Shown here piece by piece: positions 1-8,054 of a DNA stretch of 64,000 nt. The translations under genes were made by a program, and so were the position numbers. Source of the DNA: Acidimicrobiia bacterium (GTDB lineage: Bacteria > Actinomycetota > Acidimicrobiia > Acidimicrobiales > CAIXPF01). The notes under the pieces were generated by a model, which worked only from the letters and a program-made list of their open reading frames with translations, searched no databases and was not told the DNA's origin. The DNA lies in assembly GCA_947476745.1 (NCBI GenBank), contig CANJRG010000001.1, positions 186,001-250,000 on the forward strand. Direction: 5' to 3'. How positions within the stretch are numbered: position 1 is the first letter of the stretch; every line of letters begins with the position of its first letter.

Positions 1-212
1 CGCACCTCGGGATAGGCGGTGAGCAGGATCTGGAAGCCCCGGTCGAGCCGGAAGCCGTCGACCTGATCGGTGCGTACCCGCCCGCCGACCCCGTCGGAAG
101 CCTCGAGCACCACGGTGTGCAGGCCCGCCGCGGCGGTGACCCGCGCCGCCGCCAGACCGGCCAGGCCCGCCCCGACCACCACCACATCGACGTCCTCAGC
201 ACGGTCGCTCAT
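1..212 (-). CDS. FAD/NAD(P)-binding oxidoreductase, amine oxidase / phytoene desaturase type (N-terminal part)
   Basis: Only the first 70 residues are in the window; the gene runs off the left edge. Residues 10-19 form a beta strand followed by GAGLAG, the dinucleotide-binding loop of FAD oxidoreductases. An acidic residue (LEAS) ends the second strand, and GGRVRTD follows at about residues 46-52, the second FAD contact typical of amine oxidases and phytoene-desaturase-like proteins. FAD binding is therefore well supported, but the substrate cannot be told from this part. It starts at an ATG and diverges from the enoyl-CoA hydratase gene across a 44-base gap that must hold both promoters. Confidence 0.8.
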   Translation of the reverse strand, partial: MSDRAEDVDVVVVGAGLAGLAAARVTAAAGLHTVVLEASDGVGGRVRTDQVDGFRLDRGFQILLTAYPEV

Positions 213-256
213 GCAGCCAGCCTGATCTGCTCGGCGTCGCCGGGCAAACTCCGGGA

Positions 257-1033
257 ATGGGATCAACCGTGCTGTACGAGTGCCAGGACCACATCGCCAC
301 CATCACCTACAACCGCCCCGAGGCCCGCAACGCCATCAACACCGAGCTACGACGCGACCTCAACGCCGCCTGGGTGCGCTTCCGGGACGACGACGCCGCC
401 TGGGTCGGCATCGTCACCGGGGCCGGCTCGGCCTTCTGCGCCGGTGCCGACCTGAAGGACCCTGGTGGCGCGGTCGGGGCCGGTGGACACAGCTTCTGGG
501 AGATCCCCTCGGCGCAATCGCTCGAATCGGGCCTCGAGGTGTGGAAGCCGGTGATCGCGGCGGTCAACGGCCCCGCCATCGGGTTCGGGCTCACCATGGT
601 GGCGTCGTGCGACTTCGTGATCGCCTCGGAGCAGGCGTCGTTCTCCTTCCCCGAGGTCCAGCTCGGGGTCCCCACGGTGCAGGGCTCGGTGCGCATGCCG
701 CGGCTCATCGGCTGGCAGCACGCCATGGAGCTGCTGCTCATCGGCGACCGGGTCTCGGCCGAACGGGCCAAGGAGATGGGCCTGGTGTGGAAGATCGTGC
801 CCCACGACGAGCTGATGACCGAGGCCCGCACGCTGGCCGAACGGTTGCTCAAGGCGGCGCCGTTGGCAGCCCGTGCGACCAAGGAGATCGCCCGGCGCGG
901 GCTCGACCTGCCGCTCGTCGACGCGGTCCGCTTCGGCGAGACGATGCGCCGCGTCGCCGCCCAGACCGAGGACGCCAAGTCGTTCCGCCCAGCCACGGCG
1001 AAGGGCGAGCGGCCAACCTGGCAGGCCCGCTGA
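257..1033 (+). CDS. enoyl-CoA hydratase/isomerase (crotonase) family protein
   Basis: 258 residues, the normal crotonase length. NRPEARNAIN near residue 20, the oxyanion-hole segment FCAGADLKD around residue 60 and NGPAIGFGLTMVASCDF around residue 105 are hallmark crotonase motifs. The family acts on acyl-CoA thioesters, most often by hydrating 2-enoyl-CoA in beta-oxidation or amino-acid breakdown, but also as isomerases, hydrolases and decarboxylases. The exact reaction is not shown by the sequence. It stands alone, convergent with the desaturase 28 bases downstream. A second, only distantly similar crotonase lies at 15.5 kb. Confidence 0.85.
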   Translation: MGSTVLYECQDHIATITYNRPEARNAINTELRRDLNAAWVRFRDDDAAWVGIVTGAGSAFCAGADLKDPGGAVGAGGHSFWEIPSAQSLESGLEVWKPVIAAVNGPAIGFGLTMVASCDFVIASEQASFSFPEVQLGVPTVQGSVRMPRLIGWQHAMELLLIGDRVSAERAKEMGLVWKIVPHDELMTEARTLAERLLKAAPLAARATKEIARRGLDLPLVDAVRFGETMRRVAAQTEDAKSFRPATAKGERPTWQAR

Positions 1034-1060
1034 GGGTGCGACGACCCGACCGGGCGTAGG

Positions 1061-1813
1061 TCAGCCGCCGACCGGCACCGGGTCGTTGTCCCGGCTGTAC
1101 CGGGTCGATTCGTGCATCACGGCGAGGTTGAACCGGGCGAAAATCCGCCCGAGACGACCGCCGAGATCCCACCAGGACGACCCGAAGTACGGCGAGCGCG
1201 GGTACTCGTGGTGGTCGTTGTGCATCCCCTCGCCGCAGGTCAGCAACGCCAACCAGCGCTGGTTCGTGGCCTTGTTGTCGTGGGGGCGGCGACCGAGCCA
1301 GTGGCCGAGACCGTTCACACAGCCGCTGAGGAAGATGTACAGCACGGTGTGCACCACCGCGATGATCGCCGCGGTCAGCGGGCCGAACAGCACGACGAGC
1401 AGCGCAACCCCGAGGCCCACGCCCACCATGCCGTGGGAGAACACCATGCGCTCCCAGCGATCCGGCTCGAGATCACGGGCATAGGCCGACAGCGTCTCGG
1501 GTTTATCGGCCTCGCGCCGGTAGTAGAGCACGTTGCCGAGGGTGACGTGCCACACACCCTTCTGGATCGGCGAATGCGGGTCCTGCGGCTCGTCGGAGAA
1601 GACGTGATGCTTACGGTGCACAGCAACCCACTCGCGACGGTCGATGCCGATGGTGAGCCACAGCACGGTCCGCACGGCGAGTTCCAGCGGAGGGGACAAC
1701 GTCATCGCCCGGTGCGACAGCGCTCGGTGCAGATACAGGGTGGTGACGACGTTGGCGAGCTGCGTGATGGCGAAGGCGATCAGCAGCGCAACGGGGAGGG
1801 AGACGCTGAGCAC
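1061..1813 (-). CDS. acyl-CoA/acyl-lipid desaturase (delta-9 type, membrane di-iron)
   Basis: 250 residues with hydrophobic segments near both ends of the first 70 residues and again around 125-165. The three histidine clusters of membrane fatty-acid desaturases are present: HRALSH near residue 29, HRKHH near residue 66, and HNDHH near residue 198. These bind the di-iron centre that inserts a double bond into acyl chains using oxygen and an electron donor. The protein is shorter than the roughly 300-400 residue eukaryotic enzymes but similar to compact bacterial acyl-CoA desaturases. The ferredoxin and ferredoxin reductase at 24-25.6 kb could in principle supply electrons, which is inference only. 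Confidence 0.85.
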   Translation of the reverse strand: MLSVSLPVALLIAFAITQLANVVTTLYLHRALSHRAMTLSPPLELAVRTVLWLTIGIDRREWVAVHRKHHVFSDEPQDPHSPIQKGVWHVTLGNVLYYRREADKPETLSAYARDLEPDRWERMVFSHGMVGVGLGVALLVVLFGPLTAAIIAVVHTVLYIFLSGCVNGLGHWLGRRPHDNKATNQRWLALLTCGEGMHNDHHEYPRSPYFGSSWWDLGGRLGRIFARFNLAVMHESTRYSRDNDPVPVGG

Positions 1814-1822
1814 GGCGACAAC

Positions 1823-2725
1823 CTAGCGGTGCCCGTCCTCACCGCTGACCTCGACCGGAGCGCCGGCGGGCCGGCGGGCCGCCCCGGCCAACCGGACGGC
1901 GAGGGCGTACACCTCTCGTCGGCTCACCCCGTTGGCGGCGGCCACCTCGGCCGCCACCTCCTTGACGGACCCACCCCGAGCCAGACCCGCGGCCACCGCA
2001 ACCTCGAGATCAGCGGCGGTGAGCTGCGGGGCAGGGGGCGCTCCCTCGGCCACGATCACCAGCTCACCGCGCGGGGATTCCTCCGTCGCCCATGCGGCAG
2101 CGGCAGCGGCAGGCCCGCGCCACCACTGCTCGTGGAGCTTGGTCAGCTCGCGGGCCACCACCACCGGCCGGTCGGCCCCGAATGCCGCTGCGAGGTCCGT
2201 GAGGGTAGCGGCGAGACGGTGCGGCGACTCGTAGAACACCATGGTCCGCGGCTCGTCAGCGAGTGCCGCCAGACGCGCCGCCCGTTCCCCCGGGCGGCGA
2301 GGCAGGAACCCTTCGAAGCAAAACCGCCGGGTCGGCAACCCGCTGCCCGCCAACGCCGTCACGACGGCGGAGGGCCCAGGCACCACCTCGATGGCCAGCC
2401 CGGCCGCGGCCACGGCATGCACCAGCCGCTCACCGGGGTCGGAGATGGCCGGCATACCAGCGTCGGAGACCAATACCACCCGTTCGCCCCGTTCGATCCG
2501 GGCCACCACCTCCGCCGCCCTCGCCGTCTCGGTGTGATCGTCCAGCCGCAGCAGCGGTCGACGTCCGATTCCGGCCAGGCTCAGCAGACGCCCGGTGCGA
2601 CGGGTGTCCTCGCAGGCGATGATGCCAGCGGTCGACAGCTCCTGCGTCGCCCGCGCCGACAGGTCACCAAGGTTCCCGATGGGCGTGGCCACAAGAACCA
2701 AGGCCCCTGACCCGGCGGGGCTCAT
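1823..2725 (-). CDS. rsmI: 16S rRNA (cytidine(1402)-2'-O)-methyltransferase RsmI
   Basis: 300 residues. The SAM-dependent tetrapyrrole-methylase fold of RsmI is marked by ATPIGNLGDLS near the N-terminus, then CEDTRRT, SDAGMPAISDPG, YESPHRL and RELTKLHEQ in order. The C-terminal 60 residues carry the small helical RsmI extension (RGGSVKEVAAEVAAANGVS). RsmI 2'-O-methylates C1402 in the decoding centre of 16S rRNA, together with RsmH. The start is the ATG at 2725. It ends 9 bases from the desaturase start, so both may share a transcript, although no functional link is obvious. Confidence 0.95.
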   Translation of the reverse strand: MSPAGSGALVLVATPIGNLGDLSARATQELSTAGIIACEDTRRTGRLLSLAGIGRRPLLRLDDHTETARAAEVVARIERGERVVLVSDAGMPAISDPGERLVHAVAAAGLAIEVVPGPSAVVTALAGSGLPTRRFCFEGFLPRRPGERAARLAALADEPRTMVFYESPHRLAATLTDLAAAFGADRPVVVARELTKLHEQWWRGPAAAAAAWATEESPRGELVIVAEGAPPAPQLTAADLEVAVAAGLARGGSVKEVAAEVAAANGVSRREVYALAVRLAGAARRPAGAPVEVSGEDGHR

Positions 2726-2774
2726 CGCCGCACCGTGGCCGGCCGGCCCGCGACACCGCGGTCGCGGTCCCCGA

Positions 2775-3263
2775 TCACGTCAGCGCCGTCGGATGGACCG
2801 CCCGCCGGACCAGCGGTCGGCTGACCGTGGCGCCCCGGCGCGCACCGGGAACGCGGGCCAGCCGATGTCGCGCCTCCTGCCAACGCCGGCCACCCGGACT
2901 CGGCGCGCTCGGCGAGGAAGGTGGCGACGGGGCCTCACCATGGATTGCCAGCTCGTCGCCGGCCACGAGCCCCCATCGTTCGAACGCCCCGCGCTCGGCC
3001 TCGATCACCACAGAACCTCCGCGCACCGGACGAGCGACCCGGTTGGGATCGAGACTGATGACACGCAGGACCCGCAGGTCGCTGTCGCAGAACGCCACGT
3101 CGATGGCGAAGCGCATACCGACGGTGTGCACCGAACGAGCAGGCCGCAGCAGCAGGGCACCGTCGAGCCGATCCCGTCCGAGCAGGCCGCGCAACCGGGC
3201 GCGGAAGGTATCCGCAACCTCCAGCGAGGCCAACACCGTCGTGTCCCGCACCAGCCACGCCAT
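2775..3263 (-). CDS. DUF192 family protein
   Basis: 162 residues starting at ATG 3263, where similarity to the family begins; the same frame is open far upstream, but that part overlaps the divergent PHP gene and is a shadow. DUF192 features are RARLRGLLGRD near residue 22, HTVGMRFAIDVAFCD near residue 48, and a closing strand VAGDELAIHG near residue 108. Function in bacteria is unknown; some members are secreted, but no signal peptide is visible here. The last 50 residues are rich in Pro, Ser and Arg and lie outside the domain, an unusual tail that may be disordered. It diverges from the PHP gene with 24 bases between. Confidence 0.75.
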   Translation of the reverse strand: MAWLVRDTTVLASLEVADTFRARLRGLLGRDRLDGALLLRPARSVHTVGMRFAIDVAFCDSDLRVLRVISLDPNRVARPVRGGSVVIEAERGAFERWGLVAGDELAIHGEAPSPPSSPSAPSPGGRRWQEARHRLARVPGARRGATVSRPLVRRAVHPTALT

Positions 3264-3287
3264 CGACGGACAGCCTACCGTAGAGCC

Positions 3288-4322
3288 GTGGAGCCGCTGG
3301 AAGCCCTCGAACGGGTCGTCTACCTCCTCGATCGCGGCCTGGCACCCGCACCGAAGGTGAAGGCCTTTGCCCGCGCCACCGAGATCGTGGCCGCGCTCGA
3401 CCCGCTCGAAGTCGCTGCTCGGGCCGAGGCCGGCACGCTGGGGGAGCTGGCCGGGATCGGCCCCTCGACCGGTGGGGTGATCGTCGACGCCTACCGCGGC
3501 AAGGTTCCCGACTACCTCGCCCGGCTCGAGGCCGAAACCGTCGTGCCACTCGGACCCGGCTCGGACCTGCGCAGGGCGTTGCGGGGCGACTGTCACAGCC
3601 ACACCACCTGGTCCGACGGCGGCGCCTCGATCGAGGCCATGGGGCGCGCCGCTCGGGTAGTCGGCCACCGTTACCTGGTGATCACCGACCACTCCCCCCG
3701 CATGGCCGTCTCCCGTGGCCTGCATGCCGAGCGGCTCGCCCAGCAGCGGGTCGAACTCGACGCCGTCAACATCGTCTTCGCCGCCGAGCACGCAGTCGGC
3801 GGACCGGCGTTCCGGCTGCTGCACGGCCTCGAGGTCGACATCAACGAGGACGGCAGCCTCGACATGGACGACGACACCCTCGCCGGGCTCGACCTGGTCG
3901 TCGCCAGCCCGCACATCAAGCTGCGGATGGAGCCGCGGGCCATGACCCGCCGGCTGGCGCTCGCCGCCCTGCACCCCCATGTCGACGTCCTGGGCCATTG
4001 CACGGGGCGCAAGGTGCCGCCCCACGGCAACCGCGCCGGCGCCGAGTTCGACGCGGACCTGGTGTTCGCGGCCTGCGCAGAGCACGGCACCGCCGTGGAG
4101 ATCAACACGCGCCCCGAACGCCAGGACCCTCCGGAAGAACTCCTGCACCTGGCGCTCGAGTGGGGATGCAAGCTGGCTATCGACAGCGACGCCCACGCCC
4201 CCGGACAGCTGGAATGGGTCAACTACGGGTGCGACAAGGCGGCCCTGGCAGGCGCGGACCCCGACGACGTGATCAACACCTGGGACGTCGACCGCTTGGT
4301 GGCCTGGGGTCGGGCCCGGTAA
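3288..4322 (+). CDS. PHP-domain phosphoesterase with N-terminal helix-hairpin-helix region (PolX C-terminal type)
   Basis: 344 residues from a GTG start. Residues 1-80 form a helical segment with a helix-hairpin-helix-like LGELAGIGPSTGG. The PHP domain starts at GDCHSHTTWSDG near residue 98, followed by VITDHSPRM, LHGLEVDINEDG, VASPHIK, DVLGHCTGR and IDSDAHAP near residue 315. Together these supply the His/Asp/Glu ligands of a trinuclear metal site. The arrangement resembles the PHP half of family X DNA polymerases without the polymerase domain. Such stand-alone proteins are presumed metal-dependent phosphoesterases or nucleases; the substrate is unknown. Confidence 0.8.
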   Translation: MEPLEALERVVYLLDRGLAPAPKVKAFARATEIVAALDPLEVAARAEAGTLGELAGIGPSTGGVIVDAYRGKVPDYLARLEAETVVPLGPGSDLRRALRGDCHSHTTWSDGGASIEAMGRAARVVGHRYLVITDHSPRMAVSRGLHAERLAQQRVELDAVNIVFAAEHAVGGPAFRLLHGLEVDINEDGSLDMDDDTLAGLDLVVASPHIKLRMEPRAMTRRLALAALHPHVDVLGHCTGRKVPPHGNRAGAEFDADLVFAACAEHGTAVEINTRPERQDPPEELLHLALEWGCKLAIDSDAHAPGQLEWVNYGCDKAALAGADPDDVINTWDVDRLVAWGRAR

Positions 4323-4335
4323 CATAGTTGGTCCT

Positions 4336-4419
4336 ATGTCGAAGAAAACCGCCAAGCGGAAGACCAACGCACGCCGGAAGAAGGCCAACCACGGCGTCAA
4401 GCCCAACGCCGGACGCTGA
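4336..4419 (+). CDS. small ribosomal-type protein resembling actinobacterial 50S protein bL37
   Basis: A 27-codon ORF encoding a very basic peptide: it begins MSKKTAKRK and ends KKANHGVKPNAGR. The KANHG-x-x-PNA ending matches what I recall of bL37, the roughly 24-residue extra ribosomal protein of actinobacteria, whose N-terminal half is likewise almost all Lys and Arg. No clear Shine-Dalgarno precedes the ATG. A TAACAT hexamer at 4320-4325 could be a -10 element giving a very short leader. The assignment is from motif memory and should be checked against the bL37 profile. Confidence 0.7.
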   Translation: MSKKTAKRKTNARRKKANHGVKPNAGR

Positions 4420-4439
4420 TCGGCGCCGCCACGGGCACC

Positions 4440-5978
4440 TCAGTGCCCGGCGGCACCGCCCATGACCAGCCCGATTGCCTCGCTGGTCACCGAACCGGCA
4501 TCGAACATCGCAGCCACGCAGCCGGACCGCATCACCGCGATGCGGTCCGAGACGGCGAGGAGTTCCTCGAGCTCCGCCGAAATCACCAACACCGCCGCAC
4601 CGCGATCACGGGCCGCGACGAGCTGTCGGTGGATGAACTCGATGGAACCGACGTCGACTCCCCGGGTCGGTTGCGCCGCCACGACCAGCACCGACTCACG
4701 GCTGAGTTCGCGGGCCACGATCAGCTTCTGTTGGTTACCCCCCGACAGCGAGTCCGCAGGTGCCTCGACGCCGGGTGTTCGCACGTCGAACTCGATGATC
4801 AACTGTTCGGCCCAACGCCGCACCGCGGCGCGCTCGCGGCGGCCCCAGCGGGCGAAGCCCGGCTCGTCGAACCGGTTCAGCACCAGATCGTCGGCCACGG
4901 AGTAGCTGCCCACCAGACCGTGCTTGTTGCGGTCCTCGGGGATGTGGGCCACGCCCAGATCGTGGATCGCCCGAGCGCCGAGCCTGGTGACGTCGTGTTC
5001 CCTCAGCAGCACACAGCCGCCGGACCGGGGCCGCATCCCGCAGATCGCCTCGGCCAGCTCGCGCTGGCCGTTGCCCTGCACGCCGGCCACCCCGACGATC
5101 TCCCCCGCCCGCACCTCGAGATCGAAGCCCTGCACAGCCCGACGGCCACGATCGTCGTCGACCTCGAGCCCCCGGATCTCGAGCACGGTGCCACCGGGGC
5201 GCGCCGGCTGCTTGTCGATGCGCAGCACCACCGACCGGCCCACCATCAGCGCGGCCAAGCCCGCCTCGTCGGTGTCGCCAGGGGCCACCTCGCCCACCAC
5301 CCGGCCATCGCGCAGGACCACGACGCGGTCCGCGGCATCCATGACCTCGCGCAGCTTGTGCGTGATGAACACGATGCCGACACCTCCCGCCGCGAGCTCG
5401 GCCACGACACGCAACAGCTCGTCGGTCTCCTCCGGGGTCAGCACCGCTGACGGCTCGTCGAGGATCAGGATCTCGGCCCCGCGGTAGAGCGCCTTGATGA
5501 TCTCCACCCGCTGCTGGGCCCCGATCGGCAGATCCTCCACGACGGCATCGGGGTCGACCGCGAGGCCGAAGCGTTCCGACAGCTCCTGCACCTCAGCGGC
5601 GGCCCGACGACGGTCGACGAACCGGTGGCGGGTGGGCTCGGCACCGAGCACGACGTTCTCGGCCACGGTCATCACCGGCACCAGTTGGAAGTGCTGGTGC
5701 ACCATGCCGATGCCCATGCCGATCGCATCGCGAGGTGACCGCAACCGCACCACCTCGCCGCCGACGCGGATCTCCCCGCTGTCCGGCCGGTGCAGACCGA
5801 AAAGCATCTTCACCAGGGTGGACTTACCCGCCCCGTTCTCGCCGAGCAGGCCCAGGACCTCACCGCGTCGCAACTGCAGCGACACGTCCTCGTTGGCCAC
5901 CACCGACCCGAACCGCTTGGTCAGCCCTCGGGCCTCGAGCAGCGGGGCCCCGGCGTCGCCCTCACGACGTCCGCTCAT
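4440..5978 (-). CDS. BMP-family ABC transporter ATP-binding protein (two fused ATPase domains)
   Basis: 512 residues from ATG 5978, preceded by GAGGAGG; the reading frame is open further upstream, but the ribosome site decides this start. Domain 1 has Walker A GENGAGKST near residue 46, a signature region with PIGAQQRVEI and Walker B LILDEPSAVL. Domain 2 has the usual altered Walker A (AGVQGNGQ) and an intact SGGNQQK signature near residue 415. This is the sugar/nucleoside importer arrangement (RbsA/MglA/YufO type). It is the last gene of the importer operon, 10 bases after the second permease. The likely cargo is purine nucleosides. Confidence 0.9.
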   Translation of the reverse strand: MSGRREGDAGAPLLEARGLTKRFGSVVANEDVSLQLRRGEVLGLLGENGAGKSTLVKMLFGLHRPDSGEIRVGGEVVRLRSPRDAIGMGIGMVHQHFQLVPVMTVAENVVLGAEPTRHRFVDRRRAAAEVQELSERFGLAVDPDAVVEDLPIGAQQRVEIIKALYRGAEILILDEPSAVLTPEETDELLRVVAELAAGGVGIVFITHKLREVMDAADRVVVLRDGRVVGEVAPGDTDEAGLAALMVGRSVVLRIDKQPARPGGTVLEIRGLEVDDDRGRRAVQGFDLEVRAGEIVGVAGVQGNGQRELAEAICGMRPRSGGCVLLREHDVTRLGARAIHDLGVAHIPEDRNKHGLVGSYSVADDLVLNRFDEPGFARWGRRERAAVRRWAEQLIIEFDVRTPGVEAPADSLSGGNQQKLIVARELSRESVLVVAAQPTRGVDVGSIEFIHRQLVAARDRGAAVLVISAELEELLAVSDRIAVMRSGCVAAMFDAGSVTSEAIGLVMGGAAGH

Positions 5979-5988
5979 CGCGCCCTCC

Positions 5989-6972
5989 TCATGGATACGG
6001 CCGGCCCGCCGCCGCCGGCGGCCGCACCCGGGTACTGAAGATCGCCAGCACAACAATGGTCGTCGCGTAGGGCAACATCGCCACGAACTGGGGCGGGACG
6101 TCGAAGACCCGATCGAAGTTCAACTGGTTGACCAAACCGCTCAGTACGCCGAAGAACAGCGCCGCGGCCCAGGCCAGCGCCGGCCTCCATCGGCCCATGA
6201 TGACGATGGCCAGTGCCAGGAACCCGCGCCCTGCGGTCATGCCCCGATCGAACGAGCCGGTGATCTCGACCGACAGCAACGCCCCGGCCAGACCCGCCAG
6301 CGCGCCACCCGCCACGACGTTGCCGTAGCGATACCGGGCAACGTCGATCCCCACCGTGTCGGCGGCACCGGGATGCTCGCCGACCGCGGTGGTGCGCCTG
6401 CCCCACGGGGTGCGGAACAGGGCCACCTGGAGCCCGATCACCACGACAAAGGTGAGATAGGTCAACGGCTGAGCACGGAACAGCACCGGTCCCAACAGCG
6501 GCAGGTCGCCGAGCAACGGGATCCTCCAGGTCGGCAACGAGCCGATCACCCGGCCCGGTCGGTAGAGGAACGAGGTGAACCCTGCGGCGGCGATGTTGAT
6601 CACGGCACCGGCGATGATCTGGTCGACCCGCCACGTCACCGCGCACAACGCCAGGAACGCCCCGACCAGGGCTCCGAGGACCACTGCGGCGGCCACCCCG
6701 GCCACCACCCCGAACGCAGCGGCACCGAAGAACCCGGCGAAGGCGCCCAGCAGCATCTGACCTTCGATGCCGATGTTGATCACACCGGTCCGTTCGCACA
6801 GGATGCCGCACATCGCGGCCAGAGCCAACGGCGTGGACGAGCGTACGGCGAAACCCAGCACCGCCGTCGCCCGGAACCCCCAGATGCCGTAGGCGACGAA
6901 CGCTGCCGCCAGCAACGAACCCGCCACCAGGCCATTCGGTGGGACCGGGCGACCCGTCCACGACCGCTTCAC
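5989..6972 (-). CDS. BMP-family ABC transporter permease (second subunit)
   Basis: 327 residues from a GTG at 6972 whose GTGA overlaps the stop of the preceding permease, a sign of translational coupling. The frame is open upstream but non-homologous. The sequence is almost wholly membrane-spanning, with the family signature CGILCERTGVINIGIEGQ near residue 55 and FLALAIVIMGRWRP near residue 255. This permease pairs with the one upstream to form the importer channel, and the ATPase follows 10 bases later. Members of this family import purine nucleosides or related compounds. Confidence 0.9.
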   Translation of the reverse strand: MKRSWTGRPVPPNGLVAGSLLAAAFVAYGIWGFRATAVLGFAVRSSTPLALAAMCGILCERTGVINIGIEGQMLLGAFAGFFGAAAFGVVAGVAAAVVLGALVGAFLALCAVTWRVDQIIAGAVINIAAAGFTSFLYRPGRVIGSLPTWRIPLLGDLPLLGPVLFRAQPLTYLTFVVVIGLQVALFRTPWGRRTTAVGEHPGAADTVGIDVARYRYGNVVAGGALAGLAGALLSVEITGSFDRGMTAGRGFLALAIVIMGRWRPALAWAAALFFGVLSGLVNQLNFDRVFDVPPQFVAMLPYATTIVVLAIFSTRVRPPAAAGRPYP

Positions 6973-8054
6973 GCTCCCCACCCCCGGGTCAGTTGCACCT
7001 CGGTCCTGCAGGACCCGGGGCGCAACCGCAGCAACCAGCGCAGAATCAGCGGCGCTGCGACGAGCAACAGGGCGATGGCCAGCACGACGTCGACGATTTC
7101 GGGGGCGAGTCGGGCTCGGGCCTGCAGTTGCGTCGACGAGGCACGCAGCGCGCCGATGAGCACGGCCGCGGGGATGACCGCCCGAGGCGAGACCCTGGCC
7201 AGCAGGGCGATGGTGATCCCGTCGAAGCCCAGTCCGGCGTTGAACCCCGGTTCGAACCGGCCGACGATGCCCAGGCTCTCGACTGCACCGCCGAGGCCGG
7301 CCAGGGCCCCGGAGAGGGTCATGGCCGCCACAGTGGCACCGGCCACCGAGATACCGGCGTAGTGCGCTGCGTTGCGGTTGGCCCCGACCGTGGCCAGCCG
7401 GAACCCGAAGGTGGTGCGATCGAGCACGAACCACACCACGAACGCCATCGCCACCGCGAGCAAGAAACCGACCGGCAGTCCCGCCACCCGGGCCATACGA
7501 GCCGACCCGGCGATCGCCGGTGTCCGGGAGACCGGCTGGCCCTGTTCCATCCACGGTCCACCGGCCAACCAGTCGGTGAGGTTGACCAGGATGGTGTTCA
7601 GCATGATCGTCACGATCACCTCGTGCACCCCGCGCGTGGCCCGCAACACCCCCGCCAGCAACGCCGGCAGCGCGCCGCTGAGGATGCCGATGGCCAGGCA
7701 CAACGGCAGGTGCACCGCCGGCGGCAAGCCGGCAAGGCGGTAGCCGGCGTAGGCCGAGGTGATCGCACCCACCAGCAACTGGCCCTGGGCGCCGATGTTG
7801 AACAGCCCGGCCCGGACCCCGACGATCACCGCCAACCCGGCGAAAAGGAGCGGGGTGGCCTTCTCGAGCGTGGCCGCGATCGCGTCGGTTCCCGAGAACG
7901 CCGCGACCCAGATCGCGGTGGCGGCCGCAACGGGCGACGCGCCGGCGGCGAGGACGATGGCCGCGCCGATCGCCACCGCTACCGCTACCGCCGCGACCGG
8001 CAGGAGCACAGGTCGCAGTCGGTCGGTGTGCATGGCCCGGCGACGTTCGGTCAA
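6969..8054 (-). CDS. BMP-family ABC transporter permease (first subunit)
   Basis: 361 residues if translation begins at the TTG at 8054, whose TTGA overlaps the stop of the lipoprotein gene; an ATG seven codons later (MHTDRL) is the alternative. About eight to ten membrane spans are visible. Characteristic segments are VGVRAGLFNIGAQGQ near residue 80, HEVIVTIMLNTILVNL near residue 145 and GFDGITIALLA near residue 275. The last corresponds to the coupling-loop region of this family. It partners with the second permease and the double ATPase. Confidence 0.9.
   Translation of the reverse strand: MTERRRAMHTDRLRPVLLPVAAVAVAVAIGAAIVLAAGASPVAAATAIWVAAFSGTDAIAATLEKATPLLFAGLAVIVGVRAGLFNIGAQGQLLVGAITSAYAGYRLAGLPPAVHLPLCLAIGILSGALPALLAGVLRATRGVHEVIVTIMLNTILVNLTDWLAGGPWMEQGQPVSRTPAIAGSARMARVAGLPVGFLLAVAMAFVVWFVLDRTTFGFRLATVGANRNAAHYAGISVAGATVAAMTLSGALAGLGGAVESLGIVGRFEPGFNAGLGFDGITIALLARVSPRAVIPAAVLIGALRASSTQLQARARLAPEIVDVVLAIALLLVAAPLILRWLLRLRPGSCRTEVQLTRGWGA

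Noticed and set aside
1112-2710. A 532-codon plus-strand open frame
   Set aside because: Antisense to the desaturase and rsmI, which have full family motifs; no domain in the translation.
2775-4406. Long 543-residue reading of the DUF192 gene
   Set aside because: Family similarity begins at ATG 3263; the upstream part is antisense to the PHP gene and bL37.
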